Source: Candidatus Marinamargulisbacteria bacterium SCGC AAA071-K20 (GTDB taxonomy: Bacteria; Margulisbacteria; Marinamargulisbacteria; GCA-2716485; AAA071-K20). From it: a stretch of DNA of 5,881 nt. The notes beneath the pieces are model-generated. The model made no database searches. It was not told where the DNA came from and worked only from the letters and a program-made list of their open reading frames with translations. This document shows positions 1-4,539 of the stretch, piece after piece. Both the position numbers and the translations under genes were made by a program. The stretch's first letter is position 1, and the number at the start of each line of letters is the position of its first letter. The stretch is from the NCBI GenBank assembly GCA_003265975.1, contig QFBU01000077.1, positions 1 to 5,881 of the forward strand. The letters run 5' to 3'.

Positions 1-40
1 GCTAGTAGTGTTTTTAGAGGAAAGGAAGTCCAACCCCTAG

Positions 41-55
41 CCCCAATCCTTGGGG
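41..55. other. GC-rich hairpin downstream of rep
   Basis: Arms ccccaa (41-46) and ttgggg (50-55) are perfectly complementary around a 3-nt loop, 10 bp past the rep stop codon on the minus strand. An alternative pairing uses aacccc (32-37) with ggggtt (53-58). No T tract follows on either strand, so it is not a textbook intrinsic terminator. It may protect the rep mRNA 3' end or act as a weak or factor-assisted terminator. I see nothing else in positions 1-65. Confidence 0.4.
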
Positions 56-65
56 GTTATTACCA

Positions 66-1301
66 TTAAATTAGCACCCCATTAGTTACTGAGATATGTG
101 AAAAGCATCTATCTGATTTTCTATACATTTCTAATAGTTTGTATTTGAATGATCGCCTGTGCATAGCTCTATTTCTAGAATATCCAGGAAACTGAATTTT
201 TAGTAACGTCTCCACATTTTGGACCAATGACTCATCTAACAATGCCTCTTTGTAATCCATATCATCTTTAGACAGGCTTTCTTCAATTTCATATTCCTCT
301 AAACTGTCTTCTTCCTGTTCATTTGAAACGGTGTACAACAGTTTTTTAAAGAGTTTTACATCTGTTTTTGCTTCTTTTATCTTTCCTTCTTTATGCAGCT
401 CTTCTTTTTCTATTATTTTGACGAGAGTCCGCTTATCTTCTGCCCAGGAAGCGTCGCATAAATATTTATACATCAACCCTTCTGCTGATTTTTTGATTTT
501 TTCTGTATACCTATCGAGGTGGGTTAATGTGTCTTGAACGTAGTCGAAACCAAATTGATTTACCCACGATTTCCACCTAAAATTTCTAATATCTTTGAAG
601 AACGAGTTTTCTTTGAACTTTAAATCTATTTTTGATTTTGTGTTGACTCTGTTTTGTAAAAATCGGATTTTATTTTTAATATTTTGCCATTCATTTCGAG
701 CATAAACGCTACGCAATGTTTTTTCGATGTAGAAGCTTTTACCGACTTCATCTAAGCTGACCTTCTTGGTTTTCTCAAGTAGATCAACATAATCCTCTAC
801 AAGAGTTCTTTCTTCAGGATGAAATTTTAAAATACTGTCCCCATTTGGGGTAGTAGTTTCAAGTTTGTTTATATATATAGGAGTGTTAGTACCACCGGTG
901 GTACCGATGGTTTCTTTTTCATCCACCTCTTCTTTTGTAGACTCTGCTTCTTCTGTTATTTCTCGATGCCCCATGAAGGCAAAATTAAGCTGATAGAAAT
1001 TTGTGTTTCCGTCTTTTTCGATAGTGATAAGTCCATTGTCTTTGAGTTCTTTTAGAGATCGAGAAACGAGCCGTTTGCTACACTGTCCAGAGTTAGCTAG
1101 CTCTTGTTGAGACACACATGATTCGTTTCCATAGTATTCGATATGGAGGCAGAGCTCGGCGAATATTCCTCTAGCCTCGTAAGAGATCCTTAATCGTTTA
1201 AACTCGCTTCGCAGCTTGTGTTCCATTTTGATATAGGGGGCGGGCTTAATCTTTAGGGTTCTAATTTGGTCCCCTACCCTACCCTCTTCTTTTATTGACA
1301 T
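66..1301 (-). CDS. Winged-helix plasmid replication-initiator-like protein
   Basis: This 411-residue protein is probably the replication initiator, inferred from its fold and from lying beside a partition locus and repeats; I cannot name its family. Residues about 39-107 look like a winged helix-turn-helix of the HTH_36/MarR-like kind: a first helix (YEARGIFAELCLHIEYY), a second after the conserved S-Q-Q-E-L-A, a recognition helix (SKRLVSRSLKELKDNGLI) and a beta wing (ITIEKDGNTNFYQL). An acidic, low-complexity linker (about 112-157, EEAESTKEEVDEKE then GTTGGTNTP) follows. The C-terminal half is charged, helical and rich in Lys, Glu and Trp, with a second acidic patch at 328-347. The start is well supported: AAGGAG lies 7 nt upstream. 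The layout of N-terminal DNA-binding domain, linker and C-terminal domain recalls lambda O or DnaD-like helicase loaders. A plain transcription regulator is the alternative. It is divergent from the XRE gene. Confidence 0.6.
   Translation of the reverse strand: MSIKEEGRVGDQIRTLKIKPAPYIKMEHKLRSEFKRLRISYEARGIFAELCLHIEYYGNESCVSQQELANSGQCSKRLVSRSLKELKDNGLITIEKDGNTNFYQLNFAFMGHREITEEAESTKEEVDEKETIGTTGGTNTPIYINKLETTTPNGDSILKFHPEERTLVEDYVDLLEKTKKVSLDEVGKSFYIEKTLRSVYARNEWQNIKNKIRFLQNRVNTKSKIDLKFKENSFFKDIRNFRWKSWVNQFGFDYVQDTLTHLDRYTEKIKKSAEGLMYKYLCDASWAEDKRTLVKIIEKEELHKEGKIKEAKTDVKLFKKLLYTVSNEQEEDSLEEYEIEESLSKDDMDYKEALLDESLVQNVETLLKIQFPGYSRNRAMHRRSFKYKLLEMYRKSDRCFSHISVTNGVLI
839..904. other. Candidate origin element inside rep: palindromes flanking AT-rich DNA
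   Basis: A perfect 16-bp palindrome, gtaccaccggtggtac, lies at 889-904. A smaller inverted repeat, cccca-tt-tgggg, lies at 839-850. Between them is an AT-rich stretch with an alternating run tatatatata near 870-879. All of this falls in the part of rep that encodes the low-complexity linker, where protein sequence is least constrained. In lambda-type initiators the origin sits in the linker region of the O gene next to AT-rich DNA, so an origin role here is possible. The palindrome is single rather than an iteron array, which weakens the case. Confidence 0.3.
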
Positions 1302-1308
1302 GATCTTT

Positions 1309-1314
1309 CTCCTT
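1309..1314 (-). promoter_or_regulatory. Shine-Dalgarno site of rep
   Basis: On the minus strand AAGGAG precedes the rep ATG by 7 nt. This is a near-consensus SD and fixes the start of the 411-residue protein. Confidence 0.8.
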
Positions 1315-1348
1315 TTTGAAAAAAGAGAATAAATGACCTACTCACATA

Positions 1349-1376
1349 TTGACTTTTGTGGTCAGTATGCTACTAT
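1349..1376 (+). promoter_or_regulatory. Strong sigma70-like promoter facing away from rep
   Basis: The -35 is TTGACT (1349-1354), the spacer is 16 bp, and the -10 is TACTAT (1371-1376) preceded by TGc, an extended -10. Transcription would start near 1383 and run rightward. The first feature downstream is a terminator hairpin at 1409-1441, so the product would be a short RNA or an attenuated leader for the XRE gene. Confidence 0.5.
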
Positions 1377-1400
1377 TTAATTGTGTAATATTTAAATAGT
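1372..1400. promoter_or_regulatory. Inverted repeat over the start site (operator candidate)
   Basis: The 9-bp arms actatttaa (1372-1380) and ttaaatagt (1392-1400) are perfect complements with an 11-bp spacer. The left arm overlaps the -10 of the rightward promoter and the centre is near its start point, a typical position for a repressor site. It lies between rep and the XRE gene, so it could control either direction. Being AT-only apart from the end bases, it could arise by chance in such DNA. Confidence 0.35.
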
Positions 1401-1441
1401 TAAACAAGAAAAACTCAGCTACAACTGGGTTTTTTGTTTTT
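1383..1441 (+). ncRNA. Putative small RNA opposite the rep leader
   Basis: The promoter at 1349-1376 and the intrinsic terminator ending near 1441 define a transcript of about 59 nt with no plausible reading frame. It would be antisense to the rep mRNA leader if rep is transcribed from upstream of about 1400 on the minus strand. Antisense RNAs of this size and position set copy number in many plasmids. Alternatively it is an attenuated leader of the XRE gene. There is no direct evidence of transcription. Confidence 0.35.
1409..1441 (+). terminator. Intrinsic terminator between rep and the XRE gene
   Basis: A 10-bp stem pairs aaaaactcag (1409-1418) with ctgggttttt (1425-1434), with one G-U pair and a 6-nt loop (ctacaa). 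A T-rich tail (ttgtttttt) runs to about 1442. On the minus strand the stem is followed by tttttcttg, so it could also stop or attenuate leftward transcription into rep. No plus-strand gene lies upstream of it, which is why a small RNA is suspected. Confidence 0.65.
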
Positions 1442-1512
1442 TATAGTGTCTTTATTTTCTTTTTTTATTATTTAATATGCAAAACTCCACGTAATATTTT
1501 TATTAATAATAT

Positions 1513-1532
1513 CATACAATTTGTCTTGTATG
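1513..1532. promoter_or_regulatory. Palindromic operator overlapping the XRE start codon, with -10 box
   Basis: Arms catacaa (1513-1519) and ttgtatg (1526-1532) are perfectly complementary around 6 bp, and the second arm contains the ATG itself. An inner acaa-t-ttgt palindrome (1516-1524) is nested in it. TACAAT (1515-1520) matches the -10 consensus at 5 of 6 positions and would start RNA at about 1527-1530. The site is well placed for autorepression by the XRE protein, as with Cro/CI-type regulators. No convincing -35 is seen. Confidence 0.5.
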
Positions 1533-1718
1533 AAAATTTTAGTCAAAGATCTAAGAAAACACATTGGGCATACTCAGGAGTTATTTTCTTCCAAAGCTGG
1601 AATCTCAATTCGATATTTACAAAATATCGAGCGTGGAGACCACATCCCTAGCCTTACCATTTTAGAAAAAATAGCAAAGGCTCATGGTGTTAGCATCAAA
1701 GACCTTATCGACGATTAA
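1530..1718 (+). CDS. XRE/Cro-type helix-turn-helix regulator
   Basis: This 62-residue protein is essentially one HTH_3 domain. A first helix (VKDLRKHIG) is followed by T-Q-E-L-F-S-S-K-A-G-I-S, the recognition helix (SIRYLQNIERG), the typical I-P-S-L-T-I-L-E-K-I-A-K-A turn and helix, and a closing helix (VSIKDLIDD). Proteins of this size and pattern are DNA-binding repressors, usually dimers. The ATG at 1530 is preferred over a TTG at 1521; neither has an SD, and a -10 box ends 9 bp before the ATG, so the mRNA may be leaderless. It probably binds the palindrome over its own start and may also control the divergent rep region. Its targets are inferred. No other domain, metal site or ligand domain is visible. 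Confidence 0.85.
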   Translation: MKILVKDLRKHIGHTQELFSSKAGISIRYLQNIERGDHIPSLTILEKIAKAHGVSIKDLIDD

Positions 1719-1799
1719 CCATTCCAATAATAGCACTAAAATAAATAAAAACAACAAGATATCGCGACGGGTATGCCTAAAACAGAGTTTTAGATATAT

Positions 1800-1815
1800 A
1801 GCGCTGTAGCGCTAT
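1800..1815 (+). repeat. Octamer repeat cluster 1 (perfect inverted repeat)
   Basis: Two tandem octamers, AGCGCTGT (1800-1807) and AGCGCTAT (1808-1815), sit inside a perfect inverted repeat: tatagcgct (1797-1805), gt, agcgctata (1808-1816). The symmetry suggests binding by a dimer on each half. The first octamer is identical to one in cluster 2 and one inside the RHH gene. Confidence 0.7.
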
Positions 1816-1854
1816 AGGGATTAACTAGCTATGGGGCGTTTTGTTTATATCTAT

Positions 1855-1904
1855 AGAGTTGTAGCGCTGTGCTTCATAGCGGGTGTATACCTCTACGGCG
1901 CTGT
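1855..1904 (+). repeat. Octamer repeat cluster 2
   Basis: AGAGTTGT (1855-1862) is directly followed by AGCGCTGT (1863-1870). After degenerate units, GGCGCTGT lies at 1897-1904, within the near-palindrome ctacggcgctgtag (1893-1906). A further cgct sits at 1910-1913. The first two units are in perfect 8-bp phase. Confidence 0.6.
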
Positions 1905-1936
1905 AGGGGCGCTTTGTGAAAACTGCTATTACGGTT

Positions 1937-1965
1937 TGTGTTTAACACACCTCCGCAGGGGTGTT
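1937..1965. other. Palindrome and hairpin between repeat clusters
   Basis: tgtgtt-t-aacaca (1937-1949) is a perfect palindrome with a 1-bp centre. It overlaps a hairpin whose 9-bp arms (1944-1952 and 1957-1965) have one mismatch and a ccgc loop. The two structures are mutually exclusive in a single strand. No T tract follows, so it is not an intrinsic terminator. It could be an operator or an origin structure. Confidence 0.35.
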
Positions 1966-1982
1966 TATATGTTGAAAGTAGT

Positions 1983-2014
1983 GTATCTGTAGAGTTATGG
2001 AGTTGTAGAGCTAT
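1983..2014 (+). repeat. Octamer repeat cluster 3
   Basis: Four units in 8-bp phase: gtATCTGT (1983-1990, degenerate), AGAGTTAT (1991-1998), GGAGTTGT (1999-2006) and AGAGCTAT (2007-2014). The shared pattern is A-G-(A/C)-(G/T)-(C/T)-T-(G/A)-T. Confidence 0.6.
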
Positions 2015-2045
2015 ATACTTATTGAATTTTTTTTTGTATAGTTAT

Positions 2046-2069
2046 AGCTCTGTAGGGCTGTAGCTCTGT
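2046..2069 (+). repeat. Octamer repeat cluster 4, next to parA
   Basis: Three exact-phase tandem units: AGCTCTGT (2046-2053), AGGGCTGT (2054-2061) and AGCTCTGT (2062-2069). They end 12 bp before the parA SD and overlap the most likely promoter area, so a protein bound here would be well placed to repress parA-parB, as RHH partition proteins commonly do. Confidence 0.7.
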
Positions 2070-2080
2070 AAATACTATTT

Positions 2081-2085
2081 AGGAG
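2081..2085 (+). promoter_or_regulatory. Shine-Dalgarno site of parA
   Basis: AGGAG lies 9 nt before the ATG at 2095 but only 3 nt before an in-frame GTG at 2089. The spacing favours the ATG, giving 256 residues rather than 258. Confidence 0.7.
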
Positions 2086-2094
2086 TTTGTGGGT

Positions 2095-2865
2095 ATGCGA
2101 AAAATTGCAGTTGTTAATAAAAAAGGAGGGGTTGGTAAAACCTCTACGGTTGTTAATCTTGGTGCTGCTTTAGCGAAGAGAGGAAAGAAAGTTTTAATTG
2201 TTGATATGGATGAGCAAGGGCATGTTGCTCAGTGGCTGTCAGTGCCCAGAGAGGGGGTTCCAACTACAGCAGAATTATTAATAAATAGAGATATAGAAGC
2301 TAAGGAGTGTATACAAAATACATACATTAAAGGACTAGATGTTATACCGGCAAAAGATACTCTTGGTGTTGCTAGGATGCAACTTGCTACTATGGGCGGT
2401 ATGAATTTCTGTTTGAGAAAAAAATTAAAAAAACTCACAAACTATGACTATATATTTATAGACTGTCCCCCTAGTTTTGAAACCTTGACTATAAATGCAT
2501 GTGCATTTGCTGATGAGATTATAGTTCCTTTTACTTTGGATTATTTAAACTTAGAAGCTGTTAGTTCAATTGCTAAAAATGTTAAGTGGGCAAATGAAAA
2601 TATTTATGAAGATATAGACCATAGGGTAGAAATAACGGGAGTTTTAGTAACGATGTTTATGAAAAACCAGAAGATAACAAAAAAAGTAATGAATAGTATA
2701 TCTAAAGCATATGGAGATATTTTGTTTAAGACAAAGATTCCCCAAAATGTGAAAATGAAAGAGTGTATTGGAGAGGGGCAGGTAATATTTGATTACGCCC
2801 CTTCATGCCCAAGTGCAAATGCCTATGAACAATTAATGGGAGAGTTTAATGAAAGAGGAATATAA
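2095..2865 (+). CDS. parA: ParA-family partition ATPase (type Ib)
   Basis: This is a ParA/MinD-superfamily (P-loop, deviant Walker A) ATPase that segregates plasmids by cycling on the nucleoid with a centromere-bound partner. The deviant Walker A KKGGVGKTS (residues 9-17) has both the signature Lys10 and Lys15. Walker A' is VDMDEQGH (36-43) and Walker B is FIDCPPS (121-127). At 256 residues it lacks the extra N-terminal HTH of type Ia ParA, so it should not repress its own promoter; the downstream RHH protein would do that. One oddity is D-E-Q-G-H where most relatives have D-P-Q-G-N. The 3' end overlaps the next gene by 17 bp, consistent with translational coupling. Octamer repeats upstream form the probable centromere. 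ATPase identity is secure; the plasmid-partition role comes from context. Confidence 0.93.
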   Translation: MRKIAVVNKKGGVGKTSTVVNLGAALAKRGKKVLIVDMDEQGHVAQWLSVPREGVPTTAELLINRDIEAKECIQNTYIKGLDVIPAKDTLGVARMQLATMGGMNFCLRKKLKKLTNYDYIFIDCPPSFETLTINACAFADEIIVPFTLDYLNLEAVSSIAKNVKWANENIYEDIDHRVEITGVLVTMFMKNQKITKKVMNSISKAYGDILFKTKIPQNVKMKECIGEGQVIFDYAPSCPSANAYEQLMGEFNERGI

Positions 2866-3226
2866 AAAATATATTGAAGATACTAAGAATTCCTTAGATA
2901 CAGTAAAAAAAAGTAAGAGGGCTTTCGAGCCTGTTAGTTGGGACGCTTCTTTTCCAAAGAGTCACAGTTCTGTAGATCCTGTTGAGGGTGAATCTGATGT
3001 AGTTTCAAGTGTGAAAAAGAGTCATAGCGCTGTAGATACAAAAAAAAATAGAGTTAAGCCCGAAAAAGTTTCTGTTTATTGTGAAACAGAAGCGAAAGAG
3101 ATGGCGGAAGATATATTGAGAAAGTGGAAGAGGGCTAGGAGACGAGTAAAAATATCAGACATATGGGTAGCTGGGTTAAAGCTTTTGTATGATAAAGAAG
3201 TTTTTTTTGATAAAAACAAGGATTAA
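2849..3226 (+). CDS. Ribbon-helix-helix centromere-binding protein (ParB-type)
   Basis: This 125-residue, Lys-rich protein lies in the usual place of the ParA partner. The C-terminal half fits a ribbon-helix-helix fold: a beta strand (EKVSVYCE, about 72-79), helix A (TEAKEMAEDILRKWKRA, 80-96) and helix B (ISDIWVAGLKLLYD, 102-115). The first 70 residues look disordered, like the flexible tails of ParG and omega-type proteins that contact ParA. This tail carries a repeat, KSHSSVD (37-43) and KSHSAVD (57-63), exactly 20 residues apart. The SD is GGGAG, 6 nt before the ATG, inside the end of parA. By analogy it would bind the octamer arrays as dimers, bridge to ParA and repress the operon. Family membership is read from pattern only; a generic Arc/CopG-type regulator is the alternative. 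Confidence 0.7.
   Translation: MKEEYKKYIEDTKNSLDTVKKSKRAFEPVSWDASFPKSHSSVDPVEGESDVVSSVKKSHSAVDTKKNRVKPEKVSVYCETEAKEMAEDILRKWKRARRRVKISDIWVAGLKLLYDKEVFFDKNKD
2956..3037 (+). repeat. Two octamer-bearing direct repeats inside the RHH gene
   Basis: The 22-bp stretches 2956-2977 and 3016-3037 match at 19 positions and are exactly 60 bp apart. The first contains AGTTCTGT (2966-2973) and the second AGCGCTGT (3026-3033), which is identical to upstream octamers at 1800-1807 and 1863-1870. They encode the KSHS(S/A)VD repeat. They may be intragenic binding sites, or the peptide repeat may be what is selected. Confidence 0.6.
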
Positions 3227-3250
3227 CAAATGAAAAGCAACACTTATCAC

Positions 3251-3259
3251 TGTCATAAT
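3251..3259 (+). promoter_or_regulatory. Extended -10 promoter of the protease operon
   Basis: TGtCATAAT is an extended -10 with a 5-of-6 match (CATAAT, 3254-3259). The -35 is weak (atgaaa, 3230-3235, 18-bp spacer), which extended -10 promoters tolerate. RNA would start near 3266, giving a leader of about 38 nt. A separate promoter fits the change from partition genes to cargo. Confidence 0.45.
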
Positions 3260-3262
3260 CCC

Positions 3263-3305
3263 ATAATAACCTCCCTATTCTGGGTAGGGTAAAGGAGGCA
3301 ATTAT
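3263..3305 (+). promoter_or_regulatory. Leader hairpin sequestering the protease SD and start codon
   Basis: Arms at 3263-3274 (ataataacctcc) and 3294-3305 (ggaggcaattat) pair at 10 of 12 positions around a 19-nt loop. The right arm contains the core of the strong SD AAAGGAGG (3291-3298, 5 nt before the ATG) and the first two bases of the ATG. A competing stem, cccta (3273-3277) with taggg (3285-3289), would free the SD, so the leader could switch between closed and open forms. If RNA starts at about 3266, the outer few pairs are lost but the cctcc-ggagg core remains. Confidence 0.4.
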
Positions 3306-4539
3306 GAGATTACAAAAAACAGCTTTATATAGCGAACAGAAAAAAGAAAAACCGAAAAAGAGTAGGGCAGGGGTTTGGTTAATTGTTTGTGTTCTTCTAA
3401 TTGGGCTAGCGAAGCTTTCGTTTGGAGATATGAAACAAAAAGTGATACAAAGTTCAGGGCAGGAGTTTTTGGTTGATACAGACGTTCAGTATTTCCTAAA
3501 TATCCCAATCAATCATGAAATTATTATAGGTATTATAGATACGGGTGTTGACTACAATCATCCCCTAATACAAGAGAGTATGTGGGAAAATGGGGATGAA
3601 GTTGAGGGTAATGGGCTGGACGATGATAATAATGGCTATGTGGATGATATTAGGGGTTGGAATTTTGCCAATAATACGAATGACCCGATTGATATTGACG
3701 GACATGGGACGCATGTGGCTGGGATTGCTGCTGGCAAACAGAGTGTGGAAAACAATTTTATTGGTGTTAATCCTAGTGCTAAAATCATGAATTTAAGAAT
3801 TTTTGATGAGGATGGGAATTTTACAGGTGCAAATGTTGCAGATGCAATACGGTATGCGGTTGATAATGGGGCAAAAATAATTAATTGTAGTTTTGGAGCT
3901 TCTCCAGGTTTTATTGATGAAGATATTGTTAAACTAGCTCTACAATATGCTATTGATAATGGCGTAATCGTGGTTGCTGCAACGGCCAATACCTCAAATA
4001 ATTATGTGAGATATCCCGAATATTATCCTGGTGTCATCACCGTTTCTAACTTGGATATTCTAAATGGCCATTTAGGGCATGAAGACTATTATATTTATCA
4101 TTCTGGTTATGGAAGTCATGTCGACTTTTGTGCCTATGGAGGCAATATATATAGCCTAGATTTAGACAATTCGTTTAGAAGACTAACGGGGACGTCGATG
4201 AGCTCACCATTAATAGCAGGCGCAATTTCAAGGTTGTTAGCCTATAACAACACACTTTCTAAGGAGCAACTATATAATCTCTTAGCTGATTATTCTATCC
4301 AGCTAAGTGGCAGTGAGGGGGGAAAAACAGTCAACGGGAGAATAGATTTTGAGGCCCTTTCGAAGGTCAATGCTACTACCAAAGAGACCTCAGTAGAGGT
4401 GACAATAGGGTCTGAAAAATATGTTTTAGTATTTGATGGATCGAAAGATATTTCAACGGGCCAAGACTATCGACTAAGTCTGAAATATCTAAACAAAGAA
4501 GGGCAGCAATATTCGATTCACCAGGAGATAGACTTATGA
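3304..4539 (+). CDS. Membrane-anchored subtilisin-like serine protease (S8)
   Basis: This 411-residue subtilase has a complete catalytic triad: Asp79 in IIDTGVDYNHP, His134 in DGHGTHVAG and Ser298 in GTSMSSP. Asn229 (AATANTS) is the likely oxyanion residue; the usual Gly before it is Ala. An Asp/Asn-rich insert, LDDDNNGYVDD (105-115), resembles a calcium-binding loop common in bacterial subtilases. The N-terminus is basic (KKEKPKKSR), then hydrophobic at about 22-40, so it is exported or held as a signal anchor with the protease outside the cytoplasm. Only about 30 residues separate this segment from the catalytic domain, so there is no I9 inhibitor propeptide. After about residue 350 comes a small beta-rich tail. 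The SD AAAGGAGG and start are clear. The gene overlaps the lipoprotein gene (ATGA). The substrate is unknown. Confidence 0.93.
   Translation: MRLQKTALYSEQKKEKPKKSRAGVWLIVCVLLIGLAKLSFGDMKQKVIQSSGQEFLVDTDVQYFLNIPINHEIIIGIIDTGVDYNHPLIQESMWENGDEVEGNGLDDDNNGYVDDIRGWNFANNTNDPIDIDGHGTHVAGIAAGKQSVENNFIGVNPSAKIMNLRIFDEDGNFTGANVADAIRYAVDNGAKIINCSFGASPGFIDEDIVKLALQYAIDNGVIVVAATANTSNNYVRYPEYYPGVITVSNLDILNGHLGHEDYYIYHSGYGSHVDFCAYGGNIYSLDLDNSFRRLTGTSMSSPLIAGAISRLLAYNNTLSKEQLYNLLADYSIQLSGSEGGKTVNGRIDFEALSKVNATTKETSVEVTIGSEKYVLVFDGSKDISTGQDYRLSLKYLNKEGQQYSIHQEIDL

Larger units (their letters stand above)
1719..2094. other. Non-coding partition/origin region
   Basis: This 376-bp gap between the XRE gene and parA has no convincing reading frame. 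It holds four clusters of an 8-bp repeat (described separately), a tgtgtt-t-aacaca palindrome (1937-1949), an overlapping hairpin (1944-1965) and a T-rich run (2027-2035) with a possible -35 TTGAAT (2022-2027). Centromeres of type Ib partition loci usually lie just upstream of parA, and a plasmid origin could share the region. I see no terminator for the XRE gene. Confidence 0.6.

Noticed and set aside
331..537. Plus-strand 68-residue open frame inside rep
   Set aside because: It is a shadow of the rep gene, with no SD, no domain pattern and composition typical of a reversed coding frame.
1521..1523. TTG as the start of the XRE gene
   Set aside because: It has no SD, adds only three residues not typical of the domain, and the ATG at 1530 better fits the -10 position.
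1797..2070. CRISPR array
   Set aside because: The repeats are 8 bp, partly tandem without unique spacers, and there are no cas genes; a protein-binding array explains them better.
2229..2438. Minus-strand 69-residue open frame inside parA
   Set aside because: It lies wholly opposite the clearly coding parA Walker region and has no supporting start signals.
3040..3048. Programmed frameshift at the A9 run in the RHH gene
   Set aside because: The alternative frames offer no continuation resembling a domain, and the zero frame gives a complete RHH fold; such runs are expected in Lys-rich AT-rich genes.
3302..3508. Minus-strand 68-residue open frame at the protease 5' end
   Set aside because: It is opposite the SD, start codon and signal segment of the subtilase; no independent support.
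3590..3989. Open frames on both strands within the subtilase catalytic domain (3590-3790 plus, 3636-3989 minus)
   Set aside because: The subtilase frame carries the catalytic motifs here; the others are repetitive shadows.
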